A stretch of DNA of 8,826 bases from Bacteroidales bacterium (lineage in GTDB: Bacteria > Bacteroidota > Bacteroidia > Bacteroidales > Bacteroidaceae): the NCBI GenBank assembly GCA_004557035.1, contig SFFB01000048.1:1-8826 (forward strand). Reading direction: 5' to 3'. Shown piece after piece: positions 1 through 7,495 of this stretch. The notes beneath the pieces are model-generated. The model saw only the letters and a list, made by a program, of their open reading frames with translations, did not search any database and was not told the DNA's origin. Numbering within the stretch: position 1 is the first letter of the stretch; each line of letters opens with the position of its first letter. Both the position numbers and the translations under genes were made by a program.

Positions 1-1121
1 AATTGGAAAAGGCTGAGGAACGACTCGACCTCGGTTCGGCAGTTGCCATCTACGAACACATGCACCCCCTGATGCAGGACCTCATAGGTTGACCGCTTCA
101 GTTGCATGTCGTGTTGAATGATGGCAACAAGGCAGTATGTTATGATCGCAGAGCAAATTTGTATTCTGACAGCGTTCTCTGTAGTGCCCCAGAATTTCTT
201 GATTTTGAGATGTTGCTTGAGCCACTTGAAGAACAGCTCTATCTGCCAGCGATTCTTGTAGAGAGTGGCTATCTCGAGAGGAGTAAGATGAAATGCATTC
301 GACAAAAAAGTGAAGTCTCTATTTTGCTCGTCATCGTGAAATCTCACAATTCGCAGCCTCTCAGGATACTTCTTTTGCGTGTTCACATCCGTGAGTTCGA
401 TAACGGAATCAGTAAGCACATTCTTAGGCAATCTGCGTTTCCATGTCGTACACTTGTACTGTAAGTTCTTCTTCGCTCGAACCACGAAGTACGATTCATT
501 CAGACGAATCTTGTAGAGTTCCTTAAATGCATTGTAACCACGGTCAAACACATAGTAAGAACCTGATTCATAAGGGATATTCTTCATAGCCTTTGAATCG
601 TGTACAGATGCAGTCGTGATATGGAAGAAGGCAGGAACCTGGGACTCCAGATCGTAAAGGACATGCGCCTTAACGCCTCCTTTCTTCTTGCGGAACTTTG
701 CCCACCAAAAGACGGACAAGCAGAGCGGAATCGTTGTCGAATCAAATGCATAAACATTGCCCTTCAGCTTGAAGATGTCGGTTGCTCGTTTCTTGCGAGC
801 CTGTTCCATCATGAAGAAGGCAAAGTCTTCAAATATCCGGTAGTCACGATTCTGATTCGCTGAGGCAAATGTCGTTTTCGCTATTGGATTACGCCCCATG
901 CCAAGGTGGTAACATTTGGATTGGTGAGCCTCCAATGCAACGACAACATCACGCAGGCTCTCACGATTACAAAGTTGTCCGAACATGAGTGCCATGAGTT
1001 GATTCCAACAGGTGAAGCTCTTGACATATCTGTTCCCGTCATACTTGTCAACCAAGTGACGGAACTTGTTGTTGTCGAGAAATTCAACCAATTGTGCGAA
1101 CACATATTTGTTTTTGTTCAT
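1..1121 (-). CDS. IS4-family transposase (C-terminus cut by window edge)
   Basis: This is a DDE transposase that would move its own insertion sequence by cut-and-paste. Reading the minus strand from ATG at 1121 gives 373 uninterrupted codons up to the edge, starting MNKNKYVFAQLVEFLD. An N-terminal DUF4372-like region (about 1-75) contains FTCWNQLMALMFGQL, followed by an RNase-H-like DDE domain. The first catalytic Asp is D127 (AFDSTT), the second is D193 (VFDRGY), and the Glu is E295 inside the IS4 signature Y288-x2-R291-x3-E295-x6-K302. From memory, family members run about 380-400 residues, so only a few C-terminal residues should be missing. An in-frame ATG at 1133 would add four residues; 1121 is preferred because relatives start MNKxKYVF and because the promoter box at 1144-1151 lies close by. 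There is no frameshift or stop, so the element may still be active. Base composition is more AT-rich than in the genes at 1319-7117, as expected for a mobile element. Confidence 0.95.
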   Translation of the reverse strand, partial: MNKNKYVFAQLVEFLDNNKFRHLVDKYDGNRYVKSFTCWNQLMALMFGQLCNRESLRDVVVALEAHQSKCYHLGMGRNPIAKTTFASANQNRDYRIFEDFAFFMMEQARKKRATDIFKLKGNVYAFDSTTIPLCLSVFWWAKFRKKKGGVKAHVLYDLESQVPAFFHITTASVHDSKAMKNIPYESGSYYVFDRGYNAFKELYKIRLNESYFVVRAKKNLQYKCTTWKRRLPKNVLTDSVIELTDVNTQKKYPERLRIVRFHDDEQNRDFTFLSNAFHLTPLEIATLYKNRWQIELFFKWLKQHLKIKKFWGTTENAVRIQICSAIITYCLVAIIQHDMQLKRSTYEVLHQGVHVFVDGNCRTEVESFLSLFQ

Positions 1122-1143
1122 AGAGCAGTCCATTTATGGGCTG

Positions 1144-1176
1144 CAAAATTACAGATTCAAATCGTCGCATATGAAA
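1144..1176 (-). promoter_or_regulatory. Putative transposase promoter (Bacteroidota type)
   Basis: On the minus strand, TAATTTTG at 1151-1144 fits the Bacteroidota -7 consensus TAnnTTTG exactly. A TTTC at 1176-1173, 21 bp upstream, is one base off the -33 box TTTG. Transcription would begin near 1140, leaving a short leader before the ATG at 1121. This supports that start. The match is by eye only. Confidence 0.5.
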
Positions 1177-1243
1177 GACTTCTTCTAATAGACTATGTTT
1201 CAACTGTTTCAAAGAACAACTTGCCCACTTTAACGGGACAGCA

Positions 1244-1318
1244 GTGATCTTATAAAGTCACCATTATCATGCTTATGCACAACAATTATATACCAAACAA
1301 CATAAAAAACTTACTATT
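1244..1318. other. Short leader between IS end and adhesin gene
   Basis: These roughly 75 bp of AT-rich sequence lie between the inferred IS end and the ATG at 1319. They contain no TAnnTTTG box and no TTTG at all on the plus strand, so no native promoter is evident. The last 20 bases before the ATG are A/T-rich with no Shine-Dalgarno motif, as is usual for Bacteroidota. The nearest promoter-like string on the plus strand is TATGTTTC at 1194-1201, inside the IS end, which is one base off the -7 consensus and has no convincing -33 partner. Confidence 0.5.
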
Positions 1319-4237
1319 ATGAAACAGTATTTACTTCTTTTCTTCTCGTTTCTGTTCGCTGCGCTCCTGCCCGCATCGGCAGATGAGCTGTATTACGATC
1401 AGGATTTTGACCAAGCCGCCGACTACGCCGAAGGCAGCTACGTGCCCGAAGGCTGGTTATCGAAAGGCACGATTGCGCTTTATCGCCAAAAGGCTTCCGA
1501 TATGGGTGCCTCTGCACACTCGGGCAGTTACGTGTTCGGCAATGTGGGCAGCTATATGGGCGTGCGCGATGAAATTGTCTACACGCCAGGCTTCACGCTC
1601 GTAGCTGGCAAGGTCTGCACGTTCAGCTTCTGGCTTTACGCGCCGGGCGGCAGTCCCGCTTCCATACGCAACACGCAGATTAAAGTGACGGCAGGAACGG
1701 CGCAGACTAAGGAAGCGCAAACCGTAGAACTTGGCCAAACGCCGAAGCAGGCACACAGCACGTGGACAAAGTATTCCTTTGAGTTTACCCCCGAGACAGA
1801 AGGCGAATATTTCTTTGCGCTCCATCTTGTCACCACCATTGCGCAGAGCGGTTTGGTGGCTTTCGACGACATTGTGGTTGAAGGCGAAACGCCTGCCCCG
1901 CCTGTTCCCGCTAACGAACTGCAAGAACTTTCCGCCGCCTATGCCGACGGTTTCGACTTTACCGCGCCTTATACGTATAAGGGCGAAGCCATTGTGAGTT
2001 ATGTGAATACCGCTGCCGGCGTGGCTTATCTGCAAGACGTGACGGCTGGAGCCAAACTCCTTTTCCCCGCTGCCGCCGCCCCGAAAGCCGGCGACAAGAT
2101 CAGCGACCTCGGCTGCACACTCGCCCTCGCCGACGGCGTGCTCACGATGACCATTCCCAGCGATGCCGCCGCGCCCGCCTTCACCACTGTGTCCGAAGGC
2201 AATGCACTTCCCGCGCAGCCCGTCACCCTCGAAGCCCTCGCAGCCGAGCCGCAGCTCTATGCCGGCAAACTTATTGCCGTGGACAGCGTGACGTTCAGCA
2301 ACATCGAGGCAGGCGACGTGTTTGAAGAAGGATTAGACTATACGCTTACCGACGGCACGAGCTCCATTGCCCTCGGTTTCCTGCCCGGCGATGCGCTCTA
2401 CGATGAAGCCATTCCCACCGAAGTGCTCAAAGTGACGGGTATCGCCCTAAGCGGCACGACGGCCACGATTGCGCCACGTTCGCTCGAGGATATGCAGAAA
2501 TACACCACGCCCATTGTCCACGATACGAAGGAACTGCCTTACCAGCAGTCGTTCGACAATGAAAACGAAGACTACGACGGCACGTCGCAGCTGCCTACGG
2601 GCTGGGCTTGCACGGGTACAGTGCCGTTTGTTACCGCCAACATGGACGGACTGCTTGCCCACGGCGGCACTTATTACCTCATCACGCCCGAGGGCTCTTT
2701 CCTGCGCGACGAACGCCTCTACACGCCGTTCTTCGACATGGAAGCCGGCAAGACGTATGTGTACAGCTTCTATCTCTACCTCCCGGGCAAGGTGTCGCTC
2801 GGCACGCTGCAGCCCACCAACGTTACGGTAACCGTGGGCAACGACCAAGAGAGCAGCGCACAGACCACCACGCTCCTCACGCTCAACGGGCAGAGCCTCA
2901 CGAGCTGGACGAAGCAGGAAGTTAAGTTTGTGCCGATGGTAAGCGGCCAGTACTGCTTTGCCGTGAACCTTTTCTCCGAAAGCCCCTCGTGCGGCGACAT
3001 TGCCATCGACGACGTAACGGTGTTTGAAGAAGGCTCCGTGATGCGCCCCACCGCCGAGTTCGGCATACCTGCGTGGTACGACGTTTACGAGTCGCGCCTC
3101 TGCGTATTCCGTGGCACTGCCGTGCAAATGATTAACCTCTCCACCGAAGCTACTGAATACGAGTGGAGCATTCCCGGCGCGAACCCCGCAACCTCTACCG
3201 AGAAGAACCCCGCTTTCTTCTTCCCCGAAGAAGGTACGTACACCATTACGCTGACCGCCAAGAACAGCCGTTTCAGCAAGACCACGACGAAAGAAATTAA
3301 GGTGTACTTCCCCACCGACGAGGGTCAGCTCGGCCTGATGAACTACAATCCCGGTGAGGATAAGATGATTAGCTATTTCGATGAAATGCCTACTTATCCC
3401 ACCGACCCTGAATTTGACTACATCTCCGGCTTCAACCACTACTATTACCGTTACGCCCAGCGCTACGCCCTGCCTGAGGAGACCAAGATGACGATTTCGA
3501 GCATCTCTACTTGGCTCGTGGCTTACTCGCGTATGTCGGCCTACACCGCTGAAGAGCGCAACTGGCCCTTCACTATTTCTTTCTATGGCGAGACTAACGG
3601 CAAGCTGGACGAGACCAAGTGCTTCGGCCGCAAGATTTCCACGCTCGTAGACGAGTTTGGCAACGTGGGCATCGGCTACGAGCATCCCAAAATGTGGGGC
3701 TTCAGCCTCGAAAGCAACCCCATCACAGTGCAGGGCAACTTCTACGTGGCTTTTGAATACGATCCGCAAATCCCCATCGACTCGCCCGACCCCAACATCA
3801 CGCGCTCTTACCTTGCGCTCAGCCTTGCGCAGAGCCGTCTGCCGCAGTCGAACATGTACGTTTATCCCACTTCTGGTCCCGAAGGATTTACCAAGACCAA
3901 CCAGTGGTGCAGCCTCAACGAGTTCGACGCTTCTAAGGAAGGTTACAGCCTCGCCCTCATCTTGTGGGCAAAGGCTGAGGGTGCAGCAGTCCCCGAAGGC
4001 ATTATGGCTATCGGCACTGACGGCAAGCCTGCCTTTGCCGCCCGCCCCTGTGGCGACAACCTCAACGTAAGCGGCACGAAAGCCGGCGAACGCCTCACGC
4101 TCTTCGATGCCAGCGGCCGCATCGTGCGCACCGCAGCAGCCGAAACGGGCGCCACGCAAATTAGCCTCGGCGGATTGAGCGCAGGCACATATATTATTAT
4201 GTCGTCGAAAGGCGCAGTGAAATTTGTGAAAAAATAA
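1319..4237 (+). CDS. T9SS-exported adhesin-like protein: two choice-of-anchor J domains and PKD
   Basis: This is a 972-aa secreted multidomain protein, probably binding host, matrix or glycan targets at the cell surface; no catalytic motif is visible. A signal peptide covers residues 1-21 (hydrophobic LLLFFSFLFAALL, cleavage likely after ASA). Two choice-of-anchor J / cleaved-adhesin-like domains follow at about 25-190 (ending AFDDIVVEG, D183-D184) and 406-573 (ending AIDDVTVFEEG, D564-D565). They are separated by a beta-rich segment at 195-400 that resembles OB-fold modules of Bacteroidales surface proteins (tentative). A PKD domain lies at about 576-663 (YEWSIPG, then FFPEEGTYTITLTAKN). An unassigned beta-sandwich-like region spans 664-890. 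The last 80 residues (from about 892) look like a T9SS type A sorting tail (LTLFDASGRIVR, LSAGTYII, VKFVKK). The start is the only Met that gives a signal peptide. The gene ends 3 bp before the M6 protease gene, which implies co-transcription and translational coupling. Domain names are from pattern recognition; the secreted T9SS-type nature is the surest part. Confidence 0.9.
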   Translation: MKQYLLLFFSFLFAALLPASADELYYDQDFDQAADYAEGSYVPEGWLSKGTIALYRQKASDMGASAHSGSYVFGNVGSYMGVRDEIVYTPGFTLVAGKVCTFSFWLYAPGGSPASIRNTQIKVTAGTAQTKEAQTVELGQTPKQAHSTWTKYSFEFTPETEGEYFFALHLVTTIAQSGLVAFDDIVVEGETPAPPVPANELQELSAAYADGFDFTAPYTYKGEAIVSYVNTAAGVAYLQDVTAGAKLLFPAAAAPKAGDKISDLGCTLALADGVLTMTIPSDAAAPAFTTVSEGNALPAQPVTLEALAAEPQLYAGKLIAVDSVTFSNIEAGDVFEEGLDYTLTDGTSSIALGFLPGDALYDEAIPTEVLKVTGIALSGTTATIAPRSLEDMQKYTTPIVHDTKELPYQQSFDNENEDYDGTSQLPTGWACTGTVPFVTANMDGLLAHGGTYYLITPEGSFLRDERLYTPFFDMEAGKTYVYSFYLYLPGKVSLGTLQPTNVTVTVGNDQESSAQTTTLLTLNGQSLTSWTKQEVKFVPMVSGQYCFAVNLFSESPSCGDIAIDDVTVFEEGSVMRPTAEFGIPAWYDVYESRLCVFRGTAVQMINLSTEATEYEWSIPGANPATSTEKNPAFFFPEEGTYTITLTAKNSRFSKTTTKEIKVYFPTDEGQLGLMNYNPGEDKMISYFDEMPTYPTDPEFDYISGFNHYYYRYAQRYALPEETKMTISSISTWLVAYSRMSAYTAEERNWPFTISFYGETNGKLDETKCFGRKISTLVDEFGNVGIGYEHPKMWGFSLESNPITVQGNFYVAFEYDPQIPIDSPDPNITRSYLALSLAQSRLPQSNMYVYPTSGPEGFTKTNQWCSLNEFDASKEGYSLALILWAKAEGAAVPEGIMAIGTDGKPAFAARPCGDNLNVSGTKAGERLTLFDASGRIVRTAAAETGATQISLGGLSAGTYIIMSSKGAVKFVKK

Positions 4238-4240
4238 GCT

Positions 4241-7117
4241 ATGACCTCCACAGCAATATTTTCTTTCAAAAGAGCTGGCAACGCATGCCGGCTCTTGCTG
4301 CTTTCCGCACTCTGCGCCATAGCGTGCAGCCGCGCCGCAGCCGTGCCCGCCTATCCGGGACTAATCACAGTGAAGCAGCCCTCGGGCAAAACCGTCAGCA
4401 TCTATCTGCGCGGCGATGAGCACAACCATTGGGGCGAAACGCCCGACGGCTATACCCTCCTGCGCGACGGCGAAGGCTTTTGGGCTTTTGCCCGCGCCAC
4501 TGCAGAGGGCGGCATCGAAGCCTCTGCCCTGCGCTACGACGGCAGCAGCCTCGCCGCCGAGCGAGCAGGCATTCGCAAGGGCCTGCGCCCTTCGCACAAC
4601 ATCTCGCAACCAGAGGTGCAGCAGCCCGGCATACAGAAAGCCAAAAAACTGCAAGTGAGCAATTCTTTCCCCACCAAGGGCAAGCATAAGCTCCTCATGC
4701 TGCTTATCAACTACAACGACACGGAAACGCTCTACACGCAAGCCGATTTCCAAAACGTGATGAACCAAGAGAATTACGCCGGCACGGGCAGTTTTCGCGA
4801 CTACTATCTCGAGCAGTCGTTCGGCCAGCTCGACATCGAAACCACCGTCACGCCGTGGGTCAAACTCAACGGCGCGAAGCGCTACTACGGTTCGGAGGGC
4901 GCGGTGGCGATGATTACCGAAGCCCTGCGTATGATTGAGGACCAGATAGACCTGCGCGAGTTCGACAACGACGGCGACGGCGTGCTCGACGGCCTCACCG
5001 TTATCCACCAGGGCACGGGGCAGGAAATGACTGGCTCGTCGGCAGACATCTGGTCGCACAGCAGCGAAATCATCGGCCTCACTATCGACGGTATCGCCGT
5101 GAAGCGCTACACGATACAGCCCGAGCAGCAGCGCGAGGAGAAGATTACGAACATCGGCGTTATCTGCCACGAATTTGGCCACAACCTCGGTGCGCCCGAC
5201 TTCTACGACACCGACTACGGCCAGTCGGGCGGCACTTACGGCGGCACAGGCGTATGGGACATCATGGGCGGCGGCGCATGGAACGGCGACAACGGTTCGC
5301 AGCCCGCAGCCTTCAATATGTGGCAGAAATGGCAGTACGGCTGGATAACGCCCACCGAGCTCACCGCCGCCACGCGCATCAGCAACATGCCTTCTTCGCG
5401 CCTTGGCACGGCCGCTTATAAAATCAACACCACCGTTCCCGGCGAATACTTTATCCTCGAAAACCGGCAGCGCGAAGGCTCCTTCGGCACGCCTCTGCCC
5501 GGCAGCGGTCTGCTCATCTACCACATCGACGAAAATCTCATTTCGCAAAGCGTAGAGCAGAACACACTCAACGCACAGTATCCGCAGGCCGCATACACCG
5601 TGTGCGCCAATGCCGGCACCGACCCCTCTTCTTCATCGTTCTCTTACGGCGATGTGACGACCGCGGGCACGCCCTTCCCCGGCAGCGCAGGCATCACGTC
5701 GTTCTCCGACGCCACCCTGCCTTCCTGCAAATCGCGCAGTGGCCGCCACTCTTATTTCGCCTTGAAAAACATCACGGAAACGGGCGGCACCATCAGCTTC
5801 GACTTCATCAAGGAAACCACACCGCCAGCGCCGCAGGACTTCCACGCCGAGACGCAACGCGGCAAGGTGAACCTCGCTTGGACCGCCCCGCAGCCCGAAG
5901 GTTCTTACACCGCACCGCAGTTCTACACCGTGTATCGCAACAACGCGCCCATCGGCACTACCTCCGCACTTGCCTTTGCCGACAACGAACCCGATGCCGA
6001 CGGCCTGCTCGTTTACAGCGTAGACGCAACTTATTCCAACGAAATGGTATCGCCCTATGTCGAGGATTCGCTCATGATACCGACCAATCGTGTCACTGCC
6101 GTCACCGCCACGCGCTCATCTGCTACCAACACGCTGCGCTGGACGCTCGGCAACCGCCTGACACGCGTCGACATCACGCCCAATGAGGCCGACTACACGC
6201 AGCTGAATATCCAAGGCGTAGATTCCGTGGACTTCGTGCAGCGTTTCTCCGCCGCCGACCTCACCGCCTACAAGGGTGCACGCATCACGGCGGTGGCCAT
6301 CTTCCCCCTCTCCACTTCTTCTACCTCTACCTACGAGGTGCGCGTTTGGGAAACGGACAAATACGGCAAAAATCCGCGCATCGTTTCCAGCCGCCCCGTC
6401 TCGGAGTTTGGCGTAAGCGCGTGGAGCCGCGTGATGCTTACGGAGCCGGTTACGATTATCAAGGGCCGCGACTACTACATCGGCGCACACCTGAAAAGCA
6501 CCCAAAACGGCTTCTCGATCATGAGCGACTTAGGGCCTTACCAAAACGGAGGCTGCCTGCTCAAGTTTGAAGATGAATGGGAAGAGGCGCAAAATCCGCA
6601 GGGCAACTTCTACCTCTACGCTGAACTGCAATATCCCGAAGCAAAGACGCAGACAGTTCCCACGGGCTTGGACGAGCCTGTCACCGACCCGTTCAGTCAG
6701 TTGCAATATCCGCTCGGTTTCCGCGTTTACCGCGACGGCGTTGAAGTGGGCACGACCGCCAACCTTCTCTTCCTCGACACCGCTGCTCCCGCAGGCGAGC
6801 ACGACTATGCCATCTCCTCGCTCTTCCGAGGTGGCAACGAGAGCGACACCGTAGCCTTCCACTTCGACGGTTCGGAGCAGCCCACGGGCATTGCTATCAC
6901 GCCCCTCGCCGACGCGCCTGCCTTGCGCTTTACGCGCAGCAGCGGCAGCCTCACCCTTACGGGCAACGGCAGCGTCACCGCAACCGACACGGCAGGCCGC
7001 ACCCTCCTGCGCCGCGCCTCTTCTGGCGAAACTACTCTTAGCCTCGCCCCCGGCGTTTACATCATCCGCCTTGCTGCAACCGACGGCAAGGTATATACCT
7101 GGAAGGTGGAACTATAA
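4241..7117 (+). CDS. Secreted M6-family metalloprotease with Fn3 domains and T9SS tail
   Basis: This is a 958-aa zinc endopeptidase of the immune inhibitor A (M6) family, likely cleaving extracellular proteins. The N-terminus is a signal peptide (hydrophobic LLLLSALCAIAC at 18-29). Cleavage could follow RAAA (34); a weak lipobox AIAC29 makes a lipoprotein possible but less likely. Residues 36-140 resemble the M6 pro-region (GDEHNHWGETPDGYTLL). The catalytic domain runs from about 147 to 430, with SFRDYYLEQSFGQL, an acidic DNDGDG loop (242-247, probably Ca2+-binding), the zinc motif HEFGHNLGAPD (310-320; catalytic E311), a Met-turn-like DIMGGG (M342), and ENRQ followed by GLLIYHID (H428). An Fn3 domain follows at about 528-615. 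A second Fn3 starts at about 620 and seems split by a beta-sandwich at 660-797 before resuming at GFRVYRDGVEVG. The last 78 residues look like a T9SS sorting tail (ATDTAGRTLLRR, LAPGVYIIRL). All core residues are present, so an active enzyme is expected. It is the second gene of the pair with the adhesin-like protein. Confidence 0.95.
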   Translation: MTSTAIFSFKRAGNACRLLLLSALCAIACSRAAAVPAYPGLITVKQPSGKTVSIYLRGDEHNHWGETPDGYTLLRDGEGFWAFARATAEGGIEASALRYDGSSLAAERAGIRKGLRPSHNISQPEVQQPGIQKAKKLQVSNSFPTKGKHKLLMLLINYNDTETLYTQADFQNVMNQENYAGTGSFRDYYLEQSFGQLDIETTVTPWVKLNGAKRYYGSEGAVAMITEALRMIEDQIDLREFDNDGDGVLDGLTVIHQGTGQEMTGSSADIWSHSSEIIGLTIDGIAVKRYTIQPEQQREEKITNIGVICHEFGHNLGAPDFYDTDYGQSGGTYGGTGVWDIMGGGAWNGDNGSQPAAFNMWQKWQYGWITPTELTAATRISNMPSSRLGTAAYKINTTVPGEYFILENRQREGSFGTPLPGSGLLIYHIDENLISQSVEQNTLNAQYPQAAYTVCANAGTDPSSSSFSYGDVTTAGTPFPGSAGITSFSDATLPSCKSRSGRHSYFALKNITETGGTISFDFIKETTPPAPQDFHAETQRGKVNLAWTAPQPEGSYTAPQFYTVYRNNAPIGTTSALAFADNEPDADGLLVYSVDATYSNEMVSPYVEDSLMIPTNRVTAVTATRSSATNTLRWTLGNRLTRVDITPNEADYTQLNIQGVDSVDFVQRFSAADLTAYKGARITAVAIFPLSTSSTSTYEVRVWETDKYGKNPRIVSSRPVSEFGVSAWSRVMLTEPVTIIKGRDYYIGAHLKSTQNGFSIMSDLGPYQNGGCLLKFEDEWEEAQNPQGNFYLYAELQYPEAKTQTVPTGLDEPVTDPFSQLQYPLGFRVYRDGVEVGTTANLLFLDTAAPAGEHDYAISSLFRGGNESDTVAFHFDGSEQPTGIAITPLADAPALRFTRSSGSLTLTGNGSVTATDTAGRTLLRRASSGETTLSLAPGVYIIRLAATDGKVYTWKVEL

Positions 7118-7144
7118 GCGAGCAAAACATTTAGCAATAGAGAA

Positions 7145-7177
7145 CCGCGCAAGGAAGCCAATGGTTTCCTTGCGCGG
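7145..7177 (+). terminator. Hairpin terminator after protease gene
   Basis: CCGCGCAAGGAAGCC (7145-7159) pairs with GGTTTCCTTGCGCGG (7163-7177) through 15 positions, one of them a G-U pair, around a 3-nt loop, 28 bp after the protease stop. Only a weak T-containing tail (GTTGCTTATT) follows, so it may act as a transcript-end or 3'-protecting structure rather than a classic U-tract terminator. Confidence 0.7.
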
Positions 7178-7345
7178 GTTGCTTATTGCCGAATGGAGTA
7201 GGGGCATTTTGCAAAACGCCCGGATAATGGTGGCTTTATTGATTTTGCCATTCGACGCACAGGCGGGTGTCTTAAAAACGGCCCAACTTTTCACCCACAG
7301 GGAGCAAATTTTTCCTCTCTCCTTGATATTTTTCACTTTCCTATA
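7178..7345. other. Non-coding stretch between convergent genes
   Basis: This part of the 440-bp intergenic region holds no convincing gene. A small imperfect hairpin, GGGC at 7202-7205 pairing with GCCC at 7218-7221, flanks TTTTGCAAAA. A 74-codon minus-strand frame (7112-7336) crosses it, but it overlaps the protease stop codon and the terminator hairpin and has no recognisable domain, so it is not called as a gene. Confidence 0.5.
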
Positions 7346-7446
7346 AGAGATTTTTATTACAAAGTTTGTAACGCTTGTTACAAAGCTTGTAACACATATT
7401 ACAAGGTTTGTAATACATATTAGAAAGTTTGTAATAAAAATTCTCT
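7346..7446. repeat. Four-copy palindrome array, 21-bp period, with mirror-image flanks
   Basis: Four 15-bp near-palindromes of consensus TTACAAAGTTTGTAA start at 7357, 7378, 7399 and 7420, exactly 21 bp apart. The first copy is a perfect dyad around a central G; the others deviate at one symmetric position each (AGC centre, AGGT centre, TTAG start). The 6-bp spacers are CGCTTG, CACATA and TACATA. The flanking hexamers are reverse complements, TTTTTA before copy 1 and TAAAAA after copy 4. Outside these, AGAGA (7346-7350) mirrors TTCTCT (7441-7446). The whole 101-bp element is therefore close to symmetric. A period of two helical turns would place every dyad on the same DNA face, as in multi-site operators. 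It lies between the 3' ends of convergent genes, where a promoter operator is not expected. Function unknown. Confidence 0.9.
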
Positions 7447-7457
7447 CCGCAGATAAT

Positions 7458-7495
7458 AAAAAAAATCAAGCAGGAAGGAAAAACTCTCTGCTTGA
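7458..7495 (-). terminator. Distal intrinsic terminator of the SIMPL gene
   Basis: Read on the minus strand, TCAAGCAG (7495-7488) pairs with CTGCTTGA (7473-7466) around a 14-nt loop, and eight consecutive T follow (7465-7458). It is a second, back-up terminator just downstream of the hairpin at 7504-7532. Confidence 0.75.

Larger units (their letters stand above)
1..1243 (-). mobile_element. IS4-family insertion sequence, partial (one end in window)
   Basis: The element contains the transposase and its upstream non-coding end. The inner boundary is placed near 1243 because the AT-rich leader ends there in a motif, read on the minus strand as CTGTCCCGTTAAAGTGGGC (about 1225-1243), that resembles an IS terminal repeat. 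The other end lies outside the window, so neither the terminal inverted repeats nor a target duplication could be compared. The boundary is therefore an inference that may be off by several bases. The element points away from the adhesin-protease pair, with its transposase 5' end facing them. Confidence 0.6.

Noticed and set aside
102..1247. Three plus-strand frames (102-464, 600-863, 906-1247)
   Set aside because: All lie opposite the transposase (the last also runs into its upstream leader), whose intact minus-strand frame explains this region.
1273..1281. TTATGCACA, a match to the DnaA-box consensus TTATNCACA
   Set aside because: A single 9-bp match in AT-rich DNA with no cluster and no replication gene nearby is expected by chance.
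2447..4159. Long open frame (570 codons) on the minus strand opposite the adhesin gene
   Set aside because: It is an antisense shadow caused by GC-rich codon bias. It has no signal peptide or recognisable domain, whereas the plus-strand frame has clear ones.
4361..5548. 395-codon open frame on the minus strand opposite the protease gene
   Set aside because: It overlaps the whole M6 catalytic domain in antisense, and its Arg/Val/Ala-rich translation matches no family. Shadow frame.
7112..7336. 74-codon minus-strand frame beginning MKNIKERGKIC
   Set aside because: It overlaps the protease stop codon and spans the terminator hairpin, with no recognisable domain. It would be reconsidered if the same peptide recurs in intergenic regions of related genomes, which would point to a repeat family.
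7357..7434. The 21-bp-period array as a CRISPR
   Set aside because: Repeats are 15 bp, spacers are only 6 bp and partly alike, and no cas genes are present.
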